Position numbers and translations under genes: made by a program. The notes below the pieces were generated by a model. It ran no database searches. It had not been told where the DNA came from and saw only the letters and a program-made list of their open reading frames with translations. A stretch of 64,000 nucleotides of DNA from Herbaspirillum rhizosphaerae (GTDB lineage: Bacteria; Pseudomonadota; Gammaproteobacteria; Burkholderiales; Burkholderiaceae_D), in the NCBI RefSeq assembly GCF_001189965.1, contig NZ_LFLU01000002.1, forward strand, positions 248,001 to 312,000, read 5' to 3'. Within the stretch, counting starts at the first letter, position 1. Every line of letters begins with the position of its first letter. Shown one piece after another: positions 43,418 through 53,076 of this stretch.

Positions 43418-44259
43418 TCTGCCGCTCCGGGCGCGCTCACGCCCGGCGGCGTCTTGTAGCGGTTATAACTCCATATATATTGTGCGGGGCAGCGCGCGAT
43501 CAGTTTTTCCATCGCCAGATTGATGGCGCGGGCCTGCTGATCCGGCGTCTCGCCAAGTTCTTCTTCGAAGGCGACAAAGCGGATCACGAAGCCGCGGCCC
43601 CAGGACAGGCGCTCGGCATACGACAGGATGATCGGCGCGCCGCTCATCTGATGCATCTTGGCCGACAGGGTCATGGTGTAAGCCGGCTTGCCGAAGAAAT
43701 CCGCCCAGACGCCTTCGCCATGCTGCGGCACCTGATCCGGCAGCAGGCCGATTGCCTTGCCGGCTTTCAGCGCCTTGAGCAGAATGCGTACGCCCGACAG
43801 ATTGGCCGGCGCCAGATGCAGATTGGGGCGCGAGCGCGCACCTTCGATCAAGGGTTTCAGCGCGGCTTTGCGCGGAGGGCGATACAGGGCGGTCAGCGAT
43901 GTCTGCTCGGCAATGGCTTGCGCGATGATTTCAAAGCAGCCCAGGTGCGGGGTCAGGAAAACCACGCCGGTTTTGGCATCCAGCGCCTGTTGCGCCAATT
44001 CCCAGTTTTCAATGCGAGCGGTACGCAAAACGCGCTTCGGTGCAGCGCACCAGACGAAGGGCAGTTCGAAGATGCCTTTGCCGGATTCGTTAATTGCGGT
44101 AAATAAATGTTGCCGGTAGCCGGCGCGGGTCAGATTCTCTTTCAAACGCTTGCGATAGGACGGCGATGCCAGGTAAACAAGCCAGCCTACTGCAATCCCG
44201 ATCAGGTGCAGCAGGGGTAGCGGAAAAAAAGATAGCAGGCGGAATAAAGAAAAAATCAT
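43414..44259 (-). CDS. Lauroyl/myristoyl lipid A acyltransferase-like protein (second of pair)
   Basis: A 281-residue paralogue of the protein encoded next. The membrane span is LFRLLSFFPLPLLHLIGIAV, the His-x4-Glu motif is FLTPHLGCFEIIAQAI, and LLPDQVPQHGEGVWADFFGK and YIWSYNRYKTPPG are family blocks. ATG 44259 is chosen; the frame continues to 44307 without family sequence. The ATGA overlap at 43414-43417 couples translation of the pair. It is divergent from metK. Confidence 0.87.
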   Translation of the reverse strand: MIFSLFRLLSFFPLPLLHLIGIAVGWLVYLASPSYRKRLKENLTRAGYRQHLFTAINESGKGIFELPFVWCAAPKRVLRTARIENWELAQQALDAKTGVVFLTPHLGCFEIIAQAIAEQTSLTALYRPPRKAALKPLIEGARSRPNLHLAPANLSGVRILLKALKAGKAIGLLPDQVPQHGEGVWADFFGKPAYTMTLSAKMHQMSGAPIILSYAERLSWGRGFVIRFVAFEEELGETPDQQARAINLAMEKLIARCPAQYIWSYNRYKTPPGVSAPGAAE

Positions 44260-44290
44260 ACTTGCCGTTACCGTGAATAATGCTGTGAAA

Positions 44291-44439
44291 TTGCCGAATT
44301 TTTGCAAGAGGCGTAAAATAGCATGAAAGCCGTCGAGTTAATGACAACTTGCGAGACGGGATATAAATTTCGCTAAAGCGTCGCAGGCTAGGGATAAGGC
44401 CGCGACACCGGTTCAATCTCTATACTGCAGGAGTACGTG
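44291..44439 (+). promoter_or_regulatory. metK promoter and structured 5' leader
   Basis: TTGCCG (44291-44296), a 17-base spacer and TAAAAT (44314-44319) form a good sigma-70 promoter. The leader of about 113 bases contains GTCGC (44380-44384) pairing with GCGAC (44402-44406) and, within it, GGC with GCC around the loop TAGGGATAAG. It does not match any S-adenosylmethionine riboswitch I know, so any ligand control is unproven. Confidence 0.5.
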
Positions 44440-45603
44440 ATGTCCAATGAATTTCTCTTCACTTCCGAATCCGTCTCGGAAGGTCACCCAGACAAAGTAG
44501 CCGACCAGATTTCCGATGCGATTCTGGATGCCATCTTTGCACAAGACCCACTGTCCCGCGTAGCCGCCGAAACCCTGTGCAACACAGGTCTGGTCGTGCT
44601 CGCCGGTGAAATCACCACGCGCGCCAACGTCGACTACATCGACGTCGCCCGCGAAACCATCAAGCGCATCGGTTACGACAATGCCGACTACGGCATCGAC
44701 TACAAGAGCTGCGCCGTGCTGGTCGCCTACGACAAGCAATCCCCTGACATCGCTCAGGGAGTCGATGAAGGCAAGGGTCTCGACCTCGACCAGGGTGCCG
44801 GCGACCAGGGTCTGATGTTCGGCTACGCTTGCGACGAAACGCCTGAGCTGATGCCTGCTGCGATTTACTACGCGCACCGCATCGTCGAACGCCAGTCGCA
44901 ATTGCGCAAAGACGGCCGTCTGCCATGGCTGCGTCCGGACGCCAAGTCGCAAGTCACGCTGAAGTACGTCGACGGTCGCCCGGTTGCGATCGACACCATC
45001 GTGTTGTCGACACAGCATGCGCCTGAAATGGAACACAAAGCCATCGAAGAAGCAGCGATCGAAGAAATCATCCGCCCGGTCGTGCCGGCTGAATGGCTGA
45101 AAAACACCCGTTACCTGGTCAACCCGACCGGCCGTTTCGTCATCGGCGGCCCGCAAGGCGATTGCGGCCTGACCGGTCGCAAGATCATCGTCGACACCTA
45201 CGGCGGCGCAGCGCCGCACGGCGGCGGTGCATTCTCCGGCAAGGATCCTTCCAAGGTTGACCGTTCGGCGGCTTACGCCGGCCGTTATGTCGCCAAGAAC
45301 ATCGTGGCTGCCGGCCTGGCGTCGCGTTGCCAGATCCAGGTGTCGTACGCCATCGGTATCGCCAAGCCGACTTCGGTCATGGTCACCACCTTCGGCACCG
45401 GCAAGATCAGCGACGAAAAGCTGTCGCAACTGGTGCTGGAACACTTCGACCTGCGTCCGAAGGGCATCGTGCAGATGCTGGATCTGCTGCGTCCTATCTA
45501 TCAGAAGACCGCTGCTTACGGCCACTTCGGCCGCGAAGAGCCGGAATTCTCGTGGGAACGTACCGACAAGGCTGCTGCACTGAAGGCTGCCGCCGGTCTG
45601 TAA
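44440..45603 (+). CDS. metK: S-adenosylmethionine synthetase
   Basis: A 387-residue enzyme that makes S-adenosylmethionine from methionine and ATP. Motifs are [20 protein letters not shown], the ATP-binding [16 protein letters not shown], the phosphate-loop [20 protein letters not shown] and [20 protein letters not shown]. The start is ATG 44440 ([14 protein letters not shown]) after GGAGTACGTG. Directly downstream is the SAH-responsive ahcY, so synthesis and recycling of the methyl carrier are clustered. Confidence 0.97.
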   Translation: MSNEFLFTSESVSEGHPDKVADQISDAILDAIFAQDPLSRVAAETLCNTGLVVLAGEITTRANVDYIDVARETIKRIGYDNADYGIDYKSCAVLVAYDKQSPDIAQGVDEGKGLDLDQGAGDQGLMFGYACDETPELMPAAIYYAHRIVERQSQLRKDGRLPWLRPDAKSQVTLKYVDGRPVAIDTIVLSTQHAPEMEHKAIEEAAIEEIIRPVVPAEWLKNTRYLVNPTGRFVIGGPQGDCGLTGRKIIVDTYGGAAPHGGGAFSGKDPSKVDRSAAYAGRYVAKNIVAAGLASRCQIQVSYAIGIAKPTSVMVTTFGTGKISDEKLSQLVLEHFDLRPKGIVQMLDLLRPIYQKTAAYGHFGREEPEFSWERTDKAAALKAAAGL

Positions 45604-45613
45604 TTTCCCCACT

Positions 45614-45640
45614 GCAATCCGGCCTTGGCGGCCGGGTTGC
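45614..45640 (+). terminator. Hairpin after metK
   Basis: GCAATCCGGCC (45614-45624), loop TTGGC, GGCCGGGTTGC (45630-45640), eleven pairs with one G-T. Only a short T-run follows, so it may be a partial terminator before the ahcY promoter. Confidence 0.5.
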
Positions 45641-45689
45641 ATTTGCGTGCTGGCATTGCGCGCATAAAGTGATTTACAATGCCTTTCCG

Positions 45690-45758
45690 TATCAAGGAGC
45701 GTTGCGACAAGACATCGATCTTGCCAGGCTTGATACCGTCACCAAGCAACTGCGCTCA
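45690..45758 (+). promoter_or_regulatory. S-adenosylhomocysteine (SAH) riboswitch of ahcY
   Basis: P1 is TATCAA (45690-45695) with TTGATA (45730-45735). P2 is CAAGA (45708-45712) with TCTTG (45719-45723). The H-type pseudoknot is GAGCG (45697-45701) with CGCTC (45753-45757). The core GGAGCG-TTGCG and the CCAGGCTTG side match the known SAH riboswitch, which turns ahcY on when SAH builds up. TACAAT (45675-45680) just upstream is a likely -10, giving a transcript that starts close to the aptamer. Confidence 0.88.
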
Positions 45759-45809
45759 CGTTACTTTTTTTCTGATTTTTTGAAAGGAGGGCGTGAGAAC
45801 GCCGCAGCC

Positions 45810-47225
45810 ATGACTACCAATTCCAATACCCAAGACTATGTGATCGCCGATATCGGCCTGGCGCAATGGGGCCACAAAGAAATCAAGATCGCAGAAACCG
45901 AAATGCCCGGCCTGATGGCCATCCGTGAAGAATTTGCTGCTGCCCAGCCGCTGAAGGGCGCGCGCATCACCGGTTCCATCCACATGACCATCCAGACCGC
46001 GGTGCTGATCCAGACGCTGGAAGCACTGGGCGCCAAGGTCCGCTGGGCATCCTGCAACATCTACTCGACGCAAGACCACGCTGCCGCGGCAATCGCCGAC
46101 AAGGGCACCCCGGTGTTCGCGTTCAAGGGCGAGTCGCTGGACGACTACTGGGATTTCACGCACCGCATCTTCGAATGGCAAGGCGGCGAGAACGAACAAG
46201 CCAACATGATCCTCGACGACGGCGGCGACGCAACATTGCTGCTGCATCTGGGTACGCGCGCTGAAAAAGACGTATCGGTGCTGAACAACCCGACTTCGGA
46301 AGAAGAAATCTGCCTGTTCAACTCCATCAAGAAAAAGCTGGCGACTTCGCCTAACTGGTATTCGACGCGTCTGGCGCAAGTCAAGGGTGTGACCGAAGAA
46401 ACCACCACCGGCGTGCATCGCCTGTATCAGATGTTCAAGGACGGCAAGCTGGCCTTCCCGGCCATCAACGTCAACGACTCCGTCACCAAGTCCAAGTTCG
46501 ACAATCTGTACGGCTGCCGCGAATCGCTGGTCGACGGTATCAAGCGCGCGACCGACGTCATGATCGCCGGCAAGGTCGCCGTCATCGCCGGTTACGGTGA
46601 CGTCGGCAAGGGTTCGGCGCAAGCCATGCGCGCGCTGTCGGCGCAAGTCTGGGTCACTGAAATCGATCCGATCTGCGCACTGCAGGCGGCAATGGAAGGC
46701 TACCGCGTCGTCACCATGGATTACGCTGCAGAACATGGCGACATCTTCGTGACATGTACCGGCAACTACCATGTGATCACGCACGACCACATGAAGAAGA
46801 TGAAAGACCAGGCCATCGTCTGCAACATCGGCCACTTCGACAACGAAATCGAAGTCGCCGCACTGAAGCAATACAGCTGGGAAAACATCAAACCGCAAGT
46901 CGACCACATCATCTTCCCCGACGGCAAGCGCATCATCCTGCTGGCCGAAGGCCGCCTGGTCAACCTCGGCTGCGGCACCGGCCATCCGTCCTACGTGATG
47001 AGCTCGTCCTTCGCCAACCAGACCATCGCCCAGATCGAACTGTTCGTGAACACCAAGAACTATCCGGTCGGCGTCTACACGCTGCCCAAGCACCTGGATG
47101 AAAAGGTCGCGCGCCTGCAGTTGAAGAAACTCAATGCCCAACTGAGCACACTGACCGCAGAACAGGCTTCTTATATCGGCGTGAAGACAGACGGCCCTTA
47201 CAAGCCTGATCACTACCGTTATTAA
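45810..47225 (+). CDS. ahcY: Adenosylhomocysteinase
   Basis: A 471-residue NAD-dependent hydrolase that splits SAH to adenosine and homocysteine, removing the inhibitor of methyltransferases. The NAD-binding motif is [20 protein letters not shown] (about residues 256-275), and substrate motifs [20 protein letters not shown] and [20 protein letters not shown] are present; the end [18 protein letters not shown] C-terminus is typical (here [14 protein letters not shown]). The best GGAGG site lies 18 bases from ATG 45810, with a small hairpin GGCGT-GAGA-ACGCC between. It is controlled by the upstream SAH riboswitch. Confidence 0.97.
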   Translation: MTTNSNTQDYVIADIGLAQWGHKEIKIAETEMPGLMAIREEFAAAQPLKGARITGSIHMTIQTAVLIQTLEALGAKVRWASCNIYSTQDHAAAAIADKGTPVFAFKGESLDDYWDFTHRIFEWQGGENEQANMILDDGGDATLLLHLGTRAEKDVSVLNNPTSEEEICLFNSIKKKLATSPNWYSTRLAQVKGVTEETTTGVHRLYQMFKDGKLAFPAINVNDSVTKSKFDNLYGCRESLVDGIKRATDVMIAGKVAVIAGYGDVGKGSAQAMRALSAQVWVTEIDPICALQAAMEGYRVVTMDYAAEHGDIFVTCTGNYHVITHDHMKKMKDQAIVCNIGHFDNEIEVAALKQYSWENIKPQVDHIIFPDGKRIILLAEGRLVNLGCGTGHPSYVMSSSFANQTIAQIELFVNTKNYPVGVYTLPKHLDEKVARLQLKKLNAQLSTLTAEQASYIGVKTDGPYKPDHYRY

Positions 47226-47355
47226 TTAGCTTGACGGGCAACGCGGACAATATCCGTTTGCCCGGTGTTTACCGGACTCACCCGCCATCGGCCGGATTGC
47301 AGCAATTGCTCAGATTGTTGAAATCCGGCCGATGCGCCGCTCGAAAGGACGTTTC

Positions 47356-47706
47356 ATGCGTTTGCTCATTCTCTGGCTGATCAATGCGCTGGCCTTGCTT
47401 GCTGTGCCATATCTCATGCATTCGGTGCAGGTCGACAGCTTCGGTGCGGCGCTGATCGCTGCGCTCATCCTCGGTTTCGTCAACACGCTGGTGCGTCCGG
47501 TGCTGGTGATTCTGACCTTGCCGGTGACGCTGCTCACGCTGGGTTTGTTCATTCTGGTGATCAACGGCCTGATGTTCTGGGCGGTCTCGCATCTGGTCGG
47601 CGGCTTCTACGTCGCGGGTTTCTGGGCTGGTGTCGGCGGCGCGCTGTTGTACAGCATCGTTTCCTGGGCGCTGTCCACGCTGCTGTTGAAATCCGGTCGC
47701 AATTGA
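47356..47706 (+). CDS. Small four-span membrane protein, phage-holin-4-2 (YvlD-like) family
   Basis: A 116-residue hydrophobic protein with about four membrane segments (RLLILWLINALALLAVPYLM, AALIAALILGFVNTLVRPVL, VTLLTLGLFILVINGLMFWA, GGALLYSIVSWALSTLLL). It belongs to the PF04020 family, named holin-like but found as an ordinary chromosomal gene; the sequence gives no sign of phage. It lies between ahcY and metF, a conserved position in related bacteria. Function is unknown. Confidence 0.82.
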   Translation: MRLLILWLINALALLAVPYLMHSVQVDSFGAALIAALILGFVNTLVRPVLVILTLPVTLLTLGLFILVINGLMFWAVSHLVGGFYVAGFWAGVGGALLYSIVSWALSTLLLKSGRN

Positions 47707-47768
47707 CGGCTCAGTAATCTGCTCAGCGACTTGCTCATCAGGTACTTGTTTTACGGATTGATTTTTCC

Positions 47769-48611
47769 ATGACATCACATAATTTCAGTATCGAGTTTTT
47801 CCCACCGAAGACGCCTGAAGGCACGGAAAAGCTGCGCATCACCCGCGCCAAGCTGGCCGCGCTGCAGCCCAAGTATTTCTCGGTCACATTCGGCGCCGGC
47901 GGTTCGACGCAGCAAGGCACGCTCGACACCGTGCTCGAAATCATGCGCGAAGGCCATGTCGCCGCGCCGCATCTGTCTTGCGTCGGCAGCTCGCGCGCTG
48001 TACTGCGCGACATTCTGAATAATTACAAATCGCATGGCATCAAGAAGCTGGTCGCCTTGCGCGGCGACTTGCCGAGCGGCTTCGGCGCCGCAGACAGCGC
48101 TTCCGGCGAGTTCCACTACGCCAATGAGCTGGTCGAGTTCATTCGCGCGGAAACCGGCGACTGGTTTCACATCGAAGTCGGCGCCTATCCTGAAATGCAT
48201 CCGCAAGCGAAGTCGCCGCAGGACGACGTGCAAAATTTTGCGCGCAAGATCAACGCCGGCGCCGATGCAGCCATCACGCAGTATTTCTACAACGCCGATG
48301 CGTATTTCAATTTCGTCGACGAAGCAGCGAAACTGGGCGTCAGCGCTCCGATCGTGCCCGGCATCATGCCGATCACGAACTATACGCAACTGATGCGTTT
48401 TTCCGACATGTGCGGCACCGAGATCCCGCGCTGGGTCCGTCTCAAGCTGGCCAGCTACGGCGACGACAGCGAATCGATCCGCGCCTTCGGTCTCGACGTC
48501 GTCACGCAGCTGTGCGAACAGCTGCTGGAAGGCGGCGCGCCGGGTCTGCATTTCTACACGCTGAACCAGCCGGCCGCGACGATGGCAATCTGGCAACGTC
48601 TGGTCGCCTGA
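47769..48611 (+). CDS. metF: 5,10-methylenetetrahydrofolate reductase
   Basis: A 280-residue FAD enzyme that makes 5-methyl-THF, the methyl donor for methionine synthesis. It begins NFSIEFFPPKTPEGTEKLR, with the FAD/NADH and folate blocks VTFGAGGSTQQGTLDTVLEI, LVALRGDLPSG, ADAAITQYFYNADAYFNF and VPGIMPITNYTQLMRF. It completes the methyl-cycle group metK-ahcY-metF; methionine synthase itself is not in the window. Confidence 0.96.
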   Translation: MTSHNFSIEFFPPKTPEGTEKLRITRAKLAALQPKYFSVTFGAGGSTQQGTLDTVLEIMREGHVAAPHLSCVGSSRAVLRDILNNYKSHGIKKLVALRGDLPSGFGAADSASGEFHYANELVEFIRAETGDWFHIEVGAYPEMHPQAKSPQDDVQNFARKINAGADAAITQYFYNADAYFNFVDEAAKLGVSAPIVPGIMPITNYTQLMRFSDMCGTEIPRWVRLKLASYGDDSESIRAFGLDVVTQLCEQLLEGGAPGLHFYTLNQPAATMAIWQRLVA

Positions 48612-48642
48612 GTCATTCAGCGAAATCAGGTTGCAAGCAAAA

Positions 48643-48665
48643 AGCCGGCAGATGCCGGCTTTTTT
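48643..48665 (+). terminator. Intrinsic terminator after metF
   Basis: GCCGGC (48644-48649), loop AGAT, GCCGGC (48654-48659), then T's. It also suits the converging 5-formyl-THF cyclo-ligase gene. Confidence 0.88.
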
Positions 48666-48695
48666 GCGTTCTTGCGCGATCTTGTATCGCCGCCC

Positions 48696-49304
48696 TCAGG
48701 CATCGGCGATGATCAGGTCCAGTGCGATATCGTGCGCCTGTCCGTCAAACTCCACCAGCGCATCGGCATAGGCGATCCCGATCGCCAGCGGGCGCGGGGT
48801 TTGCGCCAGCGTGCGGTCATAGAATCCTCCGCCGTAGCCGAGCCGCAGTTTCGCCGCATTGAAGCCCAGGCAGGGGATCAGCAGGGCCTGCGGCTGCACA
48901 ATGGCTCCCTGCGCCGGCACGGAGGTTCCCATGGCGTCCTTGACCAGCATTTCTCCCGGCGTCCAGCGCACGAATTCCAGCGGCAACTCTTTTCCGCGAA
49001 TAATCGGCAGGGACAGGTGCACGCCTTGGACACTCAGCGCGTTATAAACCGGATGCAGATCCGGTTCTTGCCGGATCGGATGGTAGACGCCGATGCTGGT
49101 GATTTGCTGAGTCTGCAGCCACGCCAGCAGACGCGTGCAAATGGACGCCTCTGCGGCAGCCCTGGCGGCAGGCGTCATGGCTTTGCGCGCAGCCAGCAGG
49201 CGGGTGCGCAGCGCGGATTTATCCGCAGCCGGGAGCGCCGTTTTGGTTGTGGTCTCAGCAGTGTCGGACGGCGTGGTGTCGCGTGCTATCCTTGAAGTCG
49301 TCAT
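48696..49304 (-). CDS. 5-formyltetrahydrofolate cyclo-ligase
   Basis: A 202-residue enzyme that converts 5-formyl-THF to 5,10-methenyl-THF with ATP, feeding the same folate pool as MetF. Motifs are ADKSALRTRLLAARKAM at the start, IGVYHPIRQEPDLHPVYN, PCLGFNAAKLRLGYGGGFYD and the closing block AYADALVEFDGQAHDIALD. ATG 49304 is chosen over TTG 49313; a 30-residue Thr-rich tail precedes the usual start. The divergent transglycosylase gene begins 26 bases away, so promoters overlap coding sequence. Confidence 0.9.
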   Translation of the reverse strand: MTTSRIARDTTPSDTAETTTKTALPAADKSALRTRLLAARKAMTPAARAAAEASICTRLLAWLQTQQITSIGVYHPIRQEPDLHPVYNALSVQGVHLSLPIIRGKELPLEFVRWTPGEMLVKDAMGTSVPAQGAIVQPQALLIPCLGFNAAKLRLGYGGGFYDRTLAQTPRPLAIGIAYADALVEFDGQAHDIALDLIIADA

Positions 49305-49330
49305 CTGTCTCAATCTAAGGTTGTATAAGA

Positions 49331-51289
49331 ATGCAATTAAAGAAATGCGTGGTTGTGATCACCTGTGCCGTAGCAACGGCTGCGGCACTCAGTTTTGCGA
49401 TGCCGGTTTATGCGCAAAAGCGTCTTTCCACCAACGTCGCACCCGATGATATCTTTCTCGCCCTGCGCGATGCCTCGCGCTCCGACGACTCGGTGAGCGC
49501 GGCGAGTCTGGCGGCGCGTCTGCCGGATTATGTCATTCCTTCCTATGTTGATTATTATCGGCTCAAACCGCGCGTGCGCGATTTCACCGCGCCGGTTTCC
49601 GAGATCCGCGATTTCCTGACGCGCTATGACGGCAGCGCCATCGCCGATCGCCTGCGCAACGACTGGCTGTTGGCGCTGGGCAAGACCGGCGACTGGACCA
49701 CTTTCGACGAGCAGTATCCCTTGTTCGTGCTGAACGACGACGTGCAGGTCAAATGCTTTGCCCTCAACTCCCGCGCCCTCAAGGGCCAGAACGTCGCCGA
49801 CGAAGCGCGCGCCTTGCTGACCAGTCCCAAGGATTATGGTCAGGGCTGCAGCGACCTGATCGGTACGCTGGCGCAAAACCACCAATTCAGCGAAAGCGAC
49901 CTGTGGGCGCAGATCCGTCAGGCGGTTGAAGCCGGCAACACGACGGTCGCGCGCCGCGCGGCGATCTTCACCGACAACGGCGACGTCAGCCTGCAACAGG
50001 TTATCGACAAGCCGGCCCTGATGCTGGCGCGCGGACCCGGCCAGGGACGTACTTCGCACGAGTTGTACATCATCGCCATCGGCCGCGCCGCAAAGGGCAA
50101 TCCGCAACAGGCCGCGACCTTCCTCGGCAGCGCCTCAGGATTGACTGCGCAGGAGCAGGCCATCGCCTGGGCGCAGATCGCCTTGCCGGCGTCGATGAAG
50201 CTGATGCCCGAAGCCATCGATTACTGGCGCAAGACCAAGGATGCGCCGCTGTCCTACGAAGCCTATCAATGGAAGGCGCGCATCGCCTTGCGCGCCGGCG
50301 ACTGGAAGATGGTCAAGGCGACCATCGACGCCATGCCCGGCTCCTTGCGCAGCGACATCACCTGGACCTATTGGCTGGCGCGCGCATTGAAAGAAGACGG
50401 CCAGGCCGAAGCTTCGCAGCGTCTGTTCCAGTCGATTGCCTCCAACGTCAGCTTCTACGGCCAGCTGGCCACTGAAGACCTCGGACAAAAGATCGTGATC
50501 CCGCCGGGACCGGTGCCGCCGACGCCGGCCGAGATCGCACCGATGGCGCAGAACGGCGGCTTCAAGCGCGCGCTCAAATTCTACGACCTGAACATGCGCT
50601 ACGAAGGTATCCGTGAATGGAACTGGGAACTGCGCAAGATGAACGACCGCCAGTTGCTCGCCGCCGCGGAATTCGCACGTCAGAGCGATGTGCTCGACCG
50701 TATGGTCAACACCTCGGACCGCACCCGGATGGAGATGGATTTCACCCAGCGCTTCCCGGCGCCGCACCTGACCGAGATGAGCGCCAACACGCGTCCGCTG
50801 GGTCTGGAAAACGCCTGGGTCTACGGGCTGATCCGCCAGGAATCGCGCTTCATCAAAAACGCCAAGTCCTATGTCGGCGCCTCCGGCCTGATGCAGTTGA
50901 TGCCGGCCACCGCGAAGTACGTCGCCAAGAAAATCGGCTTGACCGAATTTACCCAAGACCAGATCAACGACATCAACACCAACCTGTTGCTCGGCACCAG
51001 CTACCTCAACATGGTGCTCAACAATCTGGACGGTTCGCAGGCCCTGGCGACAGCCGCGTACAACGCCGGTCCGGGCCGTCCGCGCACCTGGCGTTCGACC
51101 TTGAACCGACCGGTGGAAGGCGCGATCTTTGCCGAATCGATACCGTTCAACGAAACGCGCGGCTACGTCAAAAACGTCATGTCCAACGCCACCTACTACG
51201 CCGCGCTGTTCGAGAACAAGCCGCAGTCGCTGAAACAGCGCCTCGGCACAGTCGCGCCGCGCGTCAATACCCCGACCGATTTGCCGTGA
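49331..51289 (+). CDS. slt: Soluble lytic murein transglycosylase (Slt-like)
   Basis: A 652-residue periplasmic enzyme that cleaves glycan strands to anhydromuropeptides. The signal peptide is MQLKKCVVVITCAVATAAAL. A long alpha-helical U-domain (about residues 40-470) precedes the catalytic SLT domain (about 490-620), with the catalytic Glu in YGLIRQESRFIKNAKSYVGA and the blocks SGLMQLMPATAKYVAKK and ATAAYNAGPGRPRTW. The C-terminus is near the usual length. The very short divergent spacer suggests its promoter lies inside the neighbouring gene. Confidence 0.92.
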   Translation: MQLKKCVVVITCAVATAAALSFAMPVYAQKRLSTNVAPDDIFLALRDASRSDDSVSAASLAARLPDYVIPSYVDYYRLKPRVRDFTAPVSEIRDFLTRYDGSAIADRLRNDWLLALGKTGDWTTFDEQYPLFVLNDDVQVKCFALNSRALKGQNVADEARALLTSPKDYGQGCSDLIGTLAQNHQFSESDLWAQIRQAVEAGNTTVARRAAIFTDNGDVSLQQVIDKPALMLARGPGQGRTSHELYIIAIGRAAKGNPQQAATFLGSASGLTAQEQAIAWAQIALPASMKLMPEAIDYWRKTKDAPLSYEAYQWKARIALRAGDWKMVKATIDAMPGSLRSDITWTYWLARALKEDGQAEASQRLFQSIASNVSFYGQLATEDLGQKIVIPPGPVPPTPAEIAPMAQNGGFKRALKFYDLNMRYEGIREWNWELRKMNDRQLLAAAEFARQSDVLDRMVNTSDRTRMEMDFTQRFPAPHLTEMSANTRPLGLENAWVYGLIRQESRFIKNAKSYVGASGLMQLMPATAKYVAKKIGLTEFTQDQINDINTNLLLGTSYLNMVLNNLDGSQALATAAYNAGPGRPRTWRSTLNRPVEGAIFAESIPFNETRGYVKNVMSNATYYAALFENKPQSLKQRLGTVAPRVNTPTDLP

Positions 51290-51350
51290 TGGCGCGCTGA
51301 TCACAAGGCGCTGCGGTGAGATGAATGAGTAACGAAAGCGACAACTGATC

Positions 51351-52319
51351 ATGGCGTATAAAAATATACTGGTAATCGGCGGCTCCGGCTTCATCGGCAG
51401 CCAGGTCGTCGCACAACTGGCGCGCAGCACCGCCAGCCGCGTCGTGGTGCCGACCCGCCGCTACGAGCGCAGCAAGCATCTGCTGGTGATGCCGACGGTG
51501 AGAACCGTGGTCGCCGATGTGCATGACGAAGCGGTGCTTGACGCCTTGTTCGACGGCGTCGATGCCGTCATCAATCTGGTCGGCATCCTGCATTCGCGCC
51601 GCGGTCCCGGCGGCAGCGACTACGGTCCCGATTTCCGGCAGGCGCACGTGGAGTTGCCGCGCAAGATCGTCGCGGCCTGCGGCCGTCACGGCGTCAAACG
51701 CTATTTGCACATGAGTGCGCTCGGCGCTTCCGCACAAGGGGCGTCGATGTATCAGCGTTCCAAGGCGGCGGGCGAAGCGGCGGCATTTGCCGATGCCGGC
51801 ATGGCGACGACCGTGTTCCGTCCCTCGGTGGTGTTCGGCGAAGGCGACCGCTTCCTGAATCTGTTTGCCGCCTTGCAAAAACGCTTTCCCATCATGCCGC
51901 TGGGCAGCGCCGACGCCAAATTCCAGCCGGTCTATGTCGGCGACGTGGCGCAGGCCTTCGTCAACGCCTTGCAGCGCGCATCGACGATCGGCAAAACTTA
52001 CGAGCTGGCCGGCCCGAAGGTGTATACCCTGCGCGAGCTGGTCTATCTGGCCGGCGCCTGCTCCGGCCATCCCCGTCGCATCGTCGGTTTGCCGCCGATG
52101 TTGGCAACTTTGCAAGCCTTATGTCTGGAATATTTGCCAGGACGCATGATGAGTCGCGATAATCTGGCTTCCATGCGGGCGGATAATATTGCCGGCGGGC
52201 CGATTGCCGCCGAACTGGGCGTCACGCCGACTGCGCTGGAAGCAATCGCACCGCGCTATCTCGCCGGTGTGCACATGCAGCAGCAAATGGACGCTCACCG
52301 CAGCGGAGCGCGACGCTAG
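51351..52319 (+). CDS. NAD-dependent epimerase/dehydratase, complex-I NDUFA9-like
   Basis: A 322-residue extended short-chain dehydrogenase. The nucleotide motif is ILVIGGSGFIGSQVVAQLA (GxxGxxG). The middle shows LVGILHSRRGPGGSDY and the active-site-like stretch KRYLHMSALGASAQGASMYQ, where the Y-x3-K triad is altered to Y-Q-R-S-K. The C-terminal part is LAGVHMQQQMDAHR. Proteins of this group resemble the NDUFA9 complex-I subunit; function here is unclear. Confidence 0.82.
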   Translation: MAYKNILVIGGSGFIGSQVVAQLARSTASRVVVPTRRYERSKHLLVMPTVRTVVADVHDEAVLDALFDGVDAVINLVGILHSRRGPGGSDYGPDFRQAHVELPRKIVAACGRHGVKRYLHMSALGASAQGASMYQRSKAAGEAAAFADAGMATTVFRPSVVFGEGDRFLNLFAALQKRFPIMPLGSADAKFQPVYVGDVAQAFVNALQRASTIGKTYELAGPKVYTLRELVYLAGACSGHPRRIVGLPPMLATLQALCLEYLPGRMMSRDNLASMRADNIAGGPIAAELGVTPTALEAIAPRYLAGVHMQQQMDAHRSGARR

Positions 52320-52370
52320 GCAGAGTAAAAGCTAGGTAAGAGCAAGACACGTCATCAAAGGACAGACAGC

Positions 52371-53069
52371 ATGCAAAACACCGAACTCGATCCGACCCTG
52401 TCGGCCACGCTGGAAAAGGCCGGCAAGAACGCCATCACGCTGGTCATCGGCAACAAGAACTATTCGTCCTGGTCGATGCGCCCGTGGGTGGTGCTGACCG
52501 CGTTCGACATCCCTTTCCGCGAAATCCGCATCTGCCTTGACCAGCCTGACACCGCCAGCAAGATCGCCGAATATTCCGCCGCCGGCCGGGTGCCGGTGCT
52601 GCTCGACGGCCAGACCCACATCTGGGATTCGCTGGCGATTTGCGAATACCTGGCGGAACAATTCCCCGACCGCGCGCTGTGGCCGCAAGAGACCGCCGCA
52701 CGCGCCGTGGCGCGCAGCATCACCGCTGAAATGCATTCCGGTTTCACCGGCCTGCGCAGCGCCATGAGCATGGACATCCGCGGCAGCTACCCCGGCAAAG
52801 GCCGCACGCCGGAAGCGCAAGGCGACATCGGCCGTGTCTGCGAAATCTGGGAAGACTGCCTGGCGGAATTCGGCCATCATGAATTTCTGTTCGGCGATTT
52901 TTCGATTGCCGACGCCTTTTATGCACCGGTGGTGATGCGCTTCCGCAGCTATCAGGTGTCGCTGGCGCCGGCGCTGCAAGCCTACGTCGATCGCGTCGTC
53001 GCACATCCTGCGGTGGCGAAGTGGGTTGCCGAAGCGCTGGCCGAAAAAGAAATCCTGCCGGATCATTGA
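52371..53069 (+). CDS. Glutathione S-transferase family protein
   Basis: A 232-residue GST. After an unusual 25-residue head, the N-terminal thioredoxin fold begins ITLVIGNKNYSSWSMRPWVV, with the catalytic Ser region, and RVPVLLDGQTHIWDSLAICE supplies the glutathione-binding cis-Pro and Asp-Ser. The alpha-helical C-terminal domain follows (about 110-225). It may act in detoxification or redox balance; the specific substrate is unknown. The start of cca follows seven bases later, so the two are probably co-transcribed. Confidence 0.85.
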   Translation: MQNTELDPTLSATLEKAGKNAITLVIGNKNYSSWSMRPWVVLTAFDIPFREIRICLDQPDTASKIAEYSAAGRVPVLLDGQTHIWDSLAICEYLAEQFPDRALWPQETAARAVARSITAEMHSGFTGLRSAMSMDIRGSYPGKGRTPEAQGDIGRVCEIWEDCLAEFGHHEFLFGDFSIADAFYAPVVMRFRSYQVSLAPALQAYVDRVVAHPAVAKWVAEALAEKEILPDH

Positions 53070-53076
53070 GTTGCCC

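Noticed and set aside
44326..44439. A known SAM riboswitch ahead of metK
   Set aside because: I could not fit the conserved cores of the SAM classes I know; the leader is reported only as structured.
47356..47706. Holin-like protein as a phage remnant
   Set aside because: The PF04020 family is chromosomal, and the gene sits in the conserved ahcY-metF interval.
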